From assembly GCA_963702565.1 (NCBI GenBank), contig CAVPDE010000016.1:124001-188000 (forward strand): a stretch of 64,000 nucleotides of DNA, in the 5' to 3' direction. The notes beneath the pieces are model-generated. The model had not been told where the DNA came from. It saw nothing but the letters and a program-made list of their open reading frames with translations, and did not search any database. The DNA comes from CAVPDE01 sp963702565 (GTDB lineage: Bacteria > Desulfobacterota > DSM-4660 > Desulfatiglandales > HGW-15). A program made the translations under genes and the position numbers. Below are positions 59,048 through 64,000 of this stretch, in pieces. Within the stretch, counting starts at the first letter, position 1; each line of letters opens with the position of its first letter.

Positions 59048-62000
59048 TCACAGGGCCTGAATTGCCGACCAAGTCTGCATGTCAGTCACGCCGCCCAGGT
59101 CAAGCGCGCCGCTCCGACAGGAAGAGACGCACACGCCGCATCCTTTGCACAGGGCCTGGTTGACTGCCGCAATTCCCTCTTCTCCGAGGGCAATGGCCTG
59201 ATAAGGACACACCTGCCCACAGAGCCCGCACCCGCTGCATCTTCTTGCGGTCACGCTGCAAACCAGGCCGCCTGCTTTCAGTTCCTCTTGAGCCAGCACC
59301 GTGAGGGCGCGCGAGGCTGCGGCCTGAGCCTGGGCCATGCTTTCGTCTATGAACTTGGGACTGTGGGCCGTGCCGCACATGAAGATTCCGTCTGTCGCAA
59401 AATCTACAGGTCGAAGCTTCATGTGAGCTTCCATGAAAAAGCCGTCTTCGTTGAGCGGCACCTTGAGAAGCCGGGACAGAGGCCTGTTCTCGGCACCAGG
59501 CAGAGCGGCCACGGCCAGGGCAACCCGGTCCGCATGGATCATGAGCCTGCCGCCCAGCGTGGGCTCCGTCACCGTGACCCTCAGGACAGAGCGGCCCTCT
59601 TCCTCGGCCACGGTCACCTCCGGCTGGTCTTCCTTTTCGTATCGGACAAAGACCACACCCTTTTCCGCAGCCTGCCGGTAGTAGTCCTCCTTGAACGCAT
59701 AGGTCCTCATGTCTCTGTAGAGGACATAGATGTCCATGTCAGGGTTTTGCTCCTTGAGCTTCAGGGCGTTCTTGACAGCCTGGCTGCAGCATATCCGGCT
59801 GCAATAGGGCCTTTCCTCGTCCCGCGAACCCACGCACTGGATCATCACCAGGGTTCCGCATTTCCTTAAGCTTTCACTGCCCGCGCAGATCTCCTGTTCC
59901 AGCTCGAGCTGGGTGACCACGCGAGGATCCTGGCCATAACGGTAGACGGCAGGTTTGAATTCCTCGGCTCCGGTTGCAACCAGGGTGACTCCGTGGTCGA
60001 TTTCTTTGACCACCCCTCGGTCGCCCACCACGATCCGAGATTTGAAATTCCCGACATAACCTGAAAAATCAAGGAGCCGGGAATCGGTGTGAACCTGGAT
60101 GAGAAGGTCCTTGTAGACCTGCCGGATAAGGCCCTGCACATGGTCCTGGATGTCGGTTCTCTCCAGGGTGTAGTGAATCCTCCTGGCTATGCCGCCCAGC
60201 TCCTTTTCCTTTTCCACGAGATGAACCGGGATGCCTTGCTCGGCAAGGCTCAGGGCCGCTGCCATACCGGAGAGGCCGCCTCCGATCACCAGGGCCGAGC
60301 GCTTGACCTTGTAGGAGATCTGAGTCAGGGGCTCCAGGAGCACGGCCCTGGCTACGGCCATTCGAATCAGATCTTTTGCCTTGTCCGAGGCGCTCCTTTT
60401 GTCTCCCATGTGCACAAGGGAACACTGCTCCCGGATGTTGGCAAACTCGAACAAATAAGGATTCAATCCTGCTTCGCGAAGGGCATCCTGGAACACAGGC
60501 TCGTGGGTCCGGGGAGTGCAGGCTGCGACCACGACGCGATTGAGGCCCTTTTCCCTGATCACTTTGGCCATATGGGTCACGGAATCGATGGAACAGCTGA
60601 AGGTGCTTTCCTCTGCATGCACCACTCCCATGAGTCCCCGCGAATACTCGACAACCTTCTTCACGTCTACGGTCTTGACGATGTTGGTCCCGCAGTCGCA
60701 TGCAAAGATGCCCACCCGGGGAGGCTCTGCCCTCACATCCCGCTCCACAGGGAATTCCTTTTTCTCCACCAGGGTTCCGCGGCGGTCGCTCAAGAGCTGC
60801 GACGCAAGGGACGCAGCGCCACTCGCCATGGTGACGGAATCGGGAATGTCCATTGGCGCGTGAAACACACCGCAGTGATAGATCCCAGGGCGAGAGGTCT
60901 CTATAGGCGAGAAGGTCGACCCTTCGCAGAACCCGTGCTCATTGACGGTGATGCCCACCTTTTCCGCGAGCTCTCTGTTTGTTGCCGGGGACACAAGACC
61001 GACGGAAAGCACCACGAGATCGAAGGAGTCGTCTTGAAGAGAGGTCCCGTTCAACCGGTACCTGATCCTGACCGCGCCGGTCTCTTTGTCTTCCCCGATC
61101 ACGGAGACCTTGCTCCACGTGAACCGGACGCCCGGCGTGTTTTTGGCTCTTTCATAGTATCGTTCGAAACCCTTGCCGTAGGCGCGGATGTCATTGTGAA
61201 ACACATGCGCCTCCAACTCCGGATCGTGTTCCTTGCTCAGGAGCACATGCTTGATCGCGTACATGCAGCAGACGGACGAGCAGTAGGGGTTGCCGGCTGA
61301 TTTGTCCCGGGAACCGACGCACTGAATCCAGGCGATCTTCTTGGGATGGCGGCCGTCCGAGGGCCTACGAAGCTCCCCGCGATTCGGCCCGGACGCGCTC
61401 AGCATGCGCTCGAATTCGAGACTCGTGACCACGTTTCGAAATCTTCCGTAGCCGTAATGGCTCTGAACCTTCGGAGAAAACGCCTCGTAGCCCGGAGCCA
61501 GAATGAGGCTCCCCACCCTGAGCTCATGCACCTTTTGCTGCTGGTGGAAATCAATGGCCTTGTTCTTACAGGTGGGCACGCATATCTGGCAGATGCCTCT
61601 CTTGAGGAAGAGACAATGCTCCGGGTCCACAAAGGAGACGGCCGGCACGGCCTGGGGAAAAGACAGGTGAATACATTTCAAAGTCGCCAGGTCTTCATTG
61701 TAGGAATCAGGCACACGCACAGGACAATATTCGGCACAGGTCCCGCACCCGGTGCATCTTTCTGCCTCCACGTATCGAGGTTGTTGGATCAACGTGACCC
61801 TGAAGTCCCCTGCTTCGCCGTCCACCCGTTCGACCTCGGCGTCTGTGAGGATGTCGATGTTGGGATCTGTGGCGCATTCGATAAACTTGGGAGAAAGGAT
61901 GCACATGGAACAGTCATTGGTGGGAAAGGTCTTGTCCAGCTGGGACATCTTGCCGCCGATGGCAGGCCCCTTGTCCACCAGATAGACCTTGAAGCCGCCT

Positions 62001-62086
62001 TTGGCGGCATCCAGTGCGGCCTGGATTCCGCTTACGCCGGCTCCAACCACCATGATGGTCCCTACGCGATCAATGCCCGTCTTCAT
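59048..62086 (-). CDS. hdrA: HdrA-like flavoprotein, double-length (BamE-like)
   Basis: A 1012-residue protein made of two HdrA-like flavin domains. The first (MVVGAGVSGIQAALDAAKGG, near 12-30) has CSMCILSPKF, a 4Fe-4S motif CTGCGTCAEYCP and CVGSRD ... CSSVCC. In the middle lies the HdrA N-domain (GIFACDCGTNI, VVAACTPRTHEPVF, NIREQCSLVH). The second half (LVIGGGLSGMAAALSLAEQG, CVGSRDEERPYCSRICC) ends with two 4Fe-4S motifs, CSGCGLCGQVCP and CKGCGVCVSSC. HdrA proteins carry the bifurcating FAD; fused forms occur in Bam complexes. This should be the centre of the complex encoded here. Confidence 0.92.
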   Translation of the reverse strand: MKTGIDRVGTIMVVGAGVSGIQAALDAAKGGFKVYLVDKGPAIGGKMSQLDKTFPTNDCSMCILSPKFIECATDPNIDILTDAEVERVDGEAGDFRVTLIQQPRYVEAERCTGCGTCAEYCPVRVPDSYNEDLATLKCIHLSFPQAVPAVSFVDPEHCLFLKRGICQICVPTCKNKAIDFHQQQKVHELRVGSLILAPGYEAFSPKVQSHYGYGRFRNVVTSLEFERMLSASGPNRGELRRPSDGRHPKKIAWIQCVGSRDKSAGNPYCSSVCCMYAIKHVLLSKEHDPELEAHVFHNDIRAYGKGFERYYERAKNTPGVRFTWSKVSVIGEDKETGAVRIRYRLNGTSLQDDSFDLVVLSVGLVSPATNRELAEKVGITVNEHGFCEGSTFSPIETSRPGIYHCGVFHAPMDIPDSVTMASGAASLASQLLSDRRGTLVEKKEFPVERDVRAEPPRVGIFACDCGTNIVKTVDVKKVVEYSRGLMGVVHAEESTFSCSIDSVTHMAKVIREKGLNRVVVAACTPRTHEPVFQDALREAGLNPYLFEFANIREQCSLVHMGDKRSASDKAKDLIRMAVARAVLLEPLTQISYKVKRSALVIGGGLSGMAAALSLAEQGIPVHLVEKEKELGGIARRIHYTLERTDIQDHVQGLIRQVYKDLLIQVHTDSRLLDFSGYVGNFKSRIVVGDRGVVKEIDHGVTLVATGAEEFKPAVYRYGQDPRVVTQLELEQEICAGSESLRKCGTLVMIQCVGSRDEERPYCSRICCSQAVKNALKLKEQNPDMDIYVLYRDMRTYAFKEDYYRQAAEKGVVFVRYEKEDQPEVTVAEEEGRSVLRVTVTEPTLGGRLMIHADRVALAVAALPGAENRPLSRLLKVPLNEDGFFMEAHMKLRPVDFATDGIFMCGTAHSPKFIDESMAQAQAAASRALTVLAQEELKAGGLVCSVTARRCSGCGLCGQVCPYQAIALGEEGIAAVNQALCKGCGVCVSSCRSGALDLGGVTDMQTWSAIQAL

Positions 62087-62149
62087 AGAATATCCTAGGT
62101 TTCACCACAGAGGCCCGACGACGAATCAACCGATGTCGGATAAATCCAG

Positions 62150-62300
62150 ACGCTTGAGGGACAAAGGGACAAAGTGGCAAAGGCACAAAGTAACAGAGGG
62201 TAAAGACAAAAATAGTAGTTTCCGCTTTGTGCCTCTGTGCCTGTGTGACTATGTCCCTTGTTTTGCTTTGCGCCTTTGTGCCTTTGCATCTTTGTGCCTA
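62150..62300. repeat. Imperfect tandem and inverted repeats between hdrD-like and hdrA genes
   Basis: ACAAAG/GGCAAAG-type words at 62160-62215 are followed by the complementary TTTGTGCC/CTTTGTGCC words at 62220-62300. The stretch could fold on itself. Same purine-rich style as the AAAGG heptad tracts elsewhere. Confidence 0.6.
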
Positions 62301-62309
62301 TTTGGCAAA

Positions 62310-63470
62310 TCATTCTTCCCCCATGGCCGCAAGGACCACTTCGGAGATGTCCTTCACCTCCAGCACACCGCCCTTGTCCGACGTGACCACGCTGTCCTTG
62401 AAATTTAACAGGCAGTAGGGACACGCGGTGGCCAGGATGTCGGCTCCCATGGCAACGGCCTGCTCCACCAGGATATCGGAGAAGCGCTGTCCTTTGAGCG
62501 TTTCCATCCAGATCCTTCCTCCCCCGCCGCCGCAGCACAGGCTGTTTTCCCGGCACTCCACCTCATCCATCAGGGTGACCCCAGGGATACTTGCCAGCAC
62601 CCTTCGCGGTTCTTCATAGATGCCGTTGTGCCGTCCCAGGTAGCAGGGGTCGTGGTAGACGATCTTTTTGCTGATGGGCTTTTTGTAGGAAAGCTTGCCC
62701 TTGTCCAGAAGCGCTGCGAGGTATTGCGTCAGATGAAGAACTTTCACTGCGCCGTTCAGTCGAGGGTATTCTTCTTTGAATGTCGTATAGCAGTGGGGTG
62801 AGCTGACGATGATCTCCTTGACCCCCTTTTCGCGAAAGGCAGCGATGTTGCTTTTTGCCAAGGATTCGAAGAGCGCTTCGTGCCCTGCTTTTCGAACACT
62901 CTCGCCGCAACAGCTCTCCTTTTCCCCCAGTATGCCGAAGGAAGCGCCGGTCGATTGAAGCACCGTGGCTGTTGCTCGGGCCACACTCCCGAGCTTCGGG
63001 TCGTAGGCAAGCACGCAGCAGGGGGAGTAGAGCAGCTCGTGCTCCTCAGAGGAATAGGGCTGAATCCCCAGGCTCTCCGCCCAGACGGCACGTTTGCTCC
63101 GTTCATTGCCCCAGGGGTTGCCCTCGCCGCTGAGATTCCCTATGGCACTGCGGAGGCTTGCCGGCGCTTTTTCGTACTGGAACTCGAGCATGATTTTCCG
63201 CGCCGCCCGGATGACGTCGGTGATGGCTACCCCGCGAGGGCAACGGCTCACGCACTGGTTGCACGTGGAGCAGAGCCACCAGTCCTCGTCCTCCAGGTCC
63301 ACGAGTCCGTACCTGGACTGGCAGATCATCTTGTGAGTCATGAAGGAGCGCACCGTGTTCCAGGGACAGCTTGCCGAGCAGAGGCCGCACTGCCAGCAGA
63401 GCTTGAACGCGTCTCCCCCGGACTCCCTGATGAGATCAATGCCTTCCTTGAACGGTGCCAGGTATTCCAA
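62310..63470 (-). CDS. HdrD-like iron-sulfur protein (BamD-like)
   Basis: A 386-residue soluble protein with two N-terminal 4Fe-4S motifs (CWQCGLCSASCPW and CSTCNQCVSRCP) and two CCG domains (SPCCVLAYDP ... SCCGES and PCYLGRHN ... LCCGGGGGRIW), the latter expected to hold non-cubane 4Fe-4S clusters as in HdrB/HdrD. It has no membrane segment, unlike the EMO-like protein at 47318. It precedes hdrA and takes the position of HdrBC or BamD. The start is probably TTG 63470, with AGGGGA upstream; no ATG gives a full N-terminus. Confidence 0.88.
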   Translation of the reverse strand: MEYLAPFKEGIDLIRESGGDAFKLCWQCGLCSASCPWNTVRSFMTHKMICQSRYGLVDLEDEDWWLCSTCNQCVSRCPRGVAITDVIRAARKIMLEFQYEKAPASLRSAIGNLSGEGNPWGNERSKRAVWAESLGIQPYSSEEHELLYSPCCVLAYDPKLGSVARATATVLQSTGASFGILGEKESCCGESVRKAGHEALFESLAKSNIAAFREKGVKEIIVSSPHCYTTFKEEYPRLNGAVKVLHLTQYLAALLDKGKLSYKKPISKKIVYHDPCYLGRHNGIYEEPRRVLASIPGVTLMDEVECRENSLCCGGGGGRIWMETLKGQRFSDILVEQAVAMGADILATACPYCLLNFKDSVVTSDKGGVLEVKDISEVVLAAMGEE

Positions 63471-63497
63471 CTCTACTGTCCCCTTTTCAGCAACCTG

Positions 63498-64000
63498 CTA
63501 ATGCATTACCCTTCCGCCATCCACCAAAATTGTCTGTCCGGTGATGAAATCGCTCTCCGGAGAGGCCAGGAAAAGAGCTGCCCCTGTGAGATCTTCCGGC
63601 TTGACCACGCGGCCAAGGGGCGTCTTGGACGTGTCGTACTTGGTCACATCCGCAATGCCCCGGCTCGCCTCTGTGTCCGTGAACCCCGGAGCCACGCAGT
63701 TGATGCGGATTCCGTGAGGCCCCAGTTCGATAGCCAATGCCCTGGTCATGCCGATGATGCCTCCCTTGGAAGCCACGTAATGGGCAAAGCCGTGAGAGCC
63801 TGTGAAAAAAACCTCGGAAGCAATATTAATGATCTTGCCGTACCCCTGATTTTTCATGTAGGGGAACACACCCCTTGTGCATAGGAACGCCCCTTTCACA
63901 TTGACCCTCATGACAAGGTCCCATTCATCCGGATCGATCTCGTAAAAGGGTTTGCGCTTGAGCCCATCATAAATCGCTGCATTGTTGACCAGGATGTCCA
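63498..64000 (-). CDS. Short-chain dehydrogenase/reductase, partial (N-terminus beyond the window)
   Basis: The C-terminal 165 or so residues of an SDR. DILVNNAAIYDG is the NNAG-type motif, INIASEVFFTG carries the catalytic Ser 13 residues before the Tyr of HYVASKGG, and ALFLASPESDFITGQTILVDGG is the usual ending. The gene runs off the right edge on the minus strand, so cofactor preference (N-terminal GxxxGxG) cannot be read. It lies 27 bases upstream of the HdrD-like gene and probably belongs to the same operon. Confidence 0.9.
   Translation of the reverse strand, partial: DILVNNAAIYDGLKRKPFYEIDPDEWDLVMRVNVKGAFLCTRGVFPYMKNQGYGKIINIASEVFFTGSHGFAHYVASKGGIIGMTRALAIELGPHGIRINCVAPGFTDTEASRGIADVTKYDTSKTPLGRVVKPEDLTGAALFLASPESDFITGQTILVDGGRVMH

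Overview
The window looks like chromosomal DNA of an anaerobic deltaproteobacterium (Desulfobacterota, of the Syntrophobacter or Desulfatiglans kind). The reasons are a run of Hdr/Flx-type iron-sulfur flavoproteins, a tungsten aldehyde:ferredoxin oxidoreductase (AOR), ETF with a membrane ETF:menaquinone oxidoreductase-like protein, a PEP-CTERM exopolysaccharide locus, and many toxin-antitoxin (TA) modules and short dispersed repeats. No rRNA, tRNA or CRISPR array was recognised. All calls come from reading the sequence and translations; no database search was run.

Layout. (1) 0.3-16 kb: single genes, many of them exported: a DUF1566 lipoprotein, a dienelactone hydrolase-like protein, a complete IS1182-family insertion, a DJ-1/PfpI-like protein, an SdpI-like membrane protein, a class III nucleotide cyclase, a secreted WD40-caspase, PEGA, EF-hand and PilZ proteins, and a Fic protein behind a striking operator array. 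(2) 16-24.2 kb: a TA island (DUF433/DUF5615, RelB/RelE-like, Phd/RelE, HEPN/MNT, DUF4258/DUF2283). Two modules occur twice and shared spacer repeats join the units like cassettes. (3) 24.6-43.2 kb: an exopolysaccharide locus with a GH10 enzyme, FkbM methyltransferase, WecG/TagA-type, GT4 and GT2 glycosyltransferases, MurJ-like flippase, O-antigen ligase-like polymerase, Wza-like exporter, a CpsD-like kinase, an ExeA-like ATPase with SPOR domain, a Wzc-like chain-length protein and a PEP-CTERM protein preceded by a sigma-54 promoter. The GT2 and Wza-like genes carry apparent frameshifts, and a patch of decayed TA genes lies at 34.7-36.1 kb. (4) 43.5-64 kb: one minus-strand catabolic and electron-transfer block.

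How block 4 may work (inference). In transcription order it encodes an SDR, an HdrD-like protein, a double HdrA, MvhD, three Flx-like subunits, AOR and its ferredoxin, then a two-gene PEP-synthase-like phosphotransferase resembling phenylphosphate synthase, a tandem NIPSNAP-like protein, an EMO-like membrane iron-sulfur protein, EtfA, EtfB and a CrtI/PYROXD2-like FAD oxidoreductase. The first half resembles the class II benzoyl-CoA reductase (Bam) architecture, but with an Flx NAD(P)H module where Bam has NuoEFG-like subunits. The second half would couple ATP-dependent phosphorylation of an unknown substrate to FAD-dependent oxidation, with electrons passing through ETF to the quinone pool. 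The substrate is unknown; this block is the best candidate for an undescribed system.
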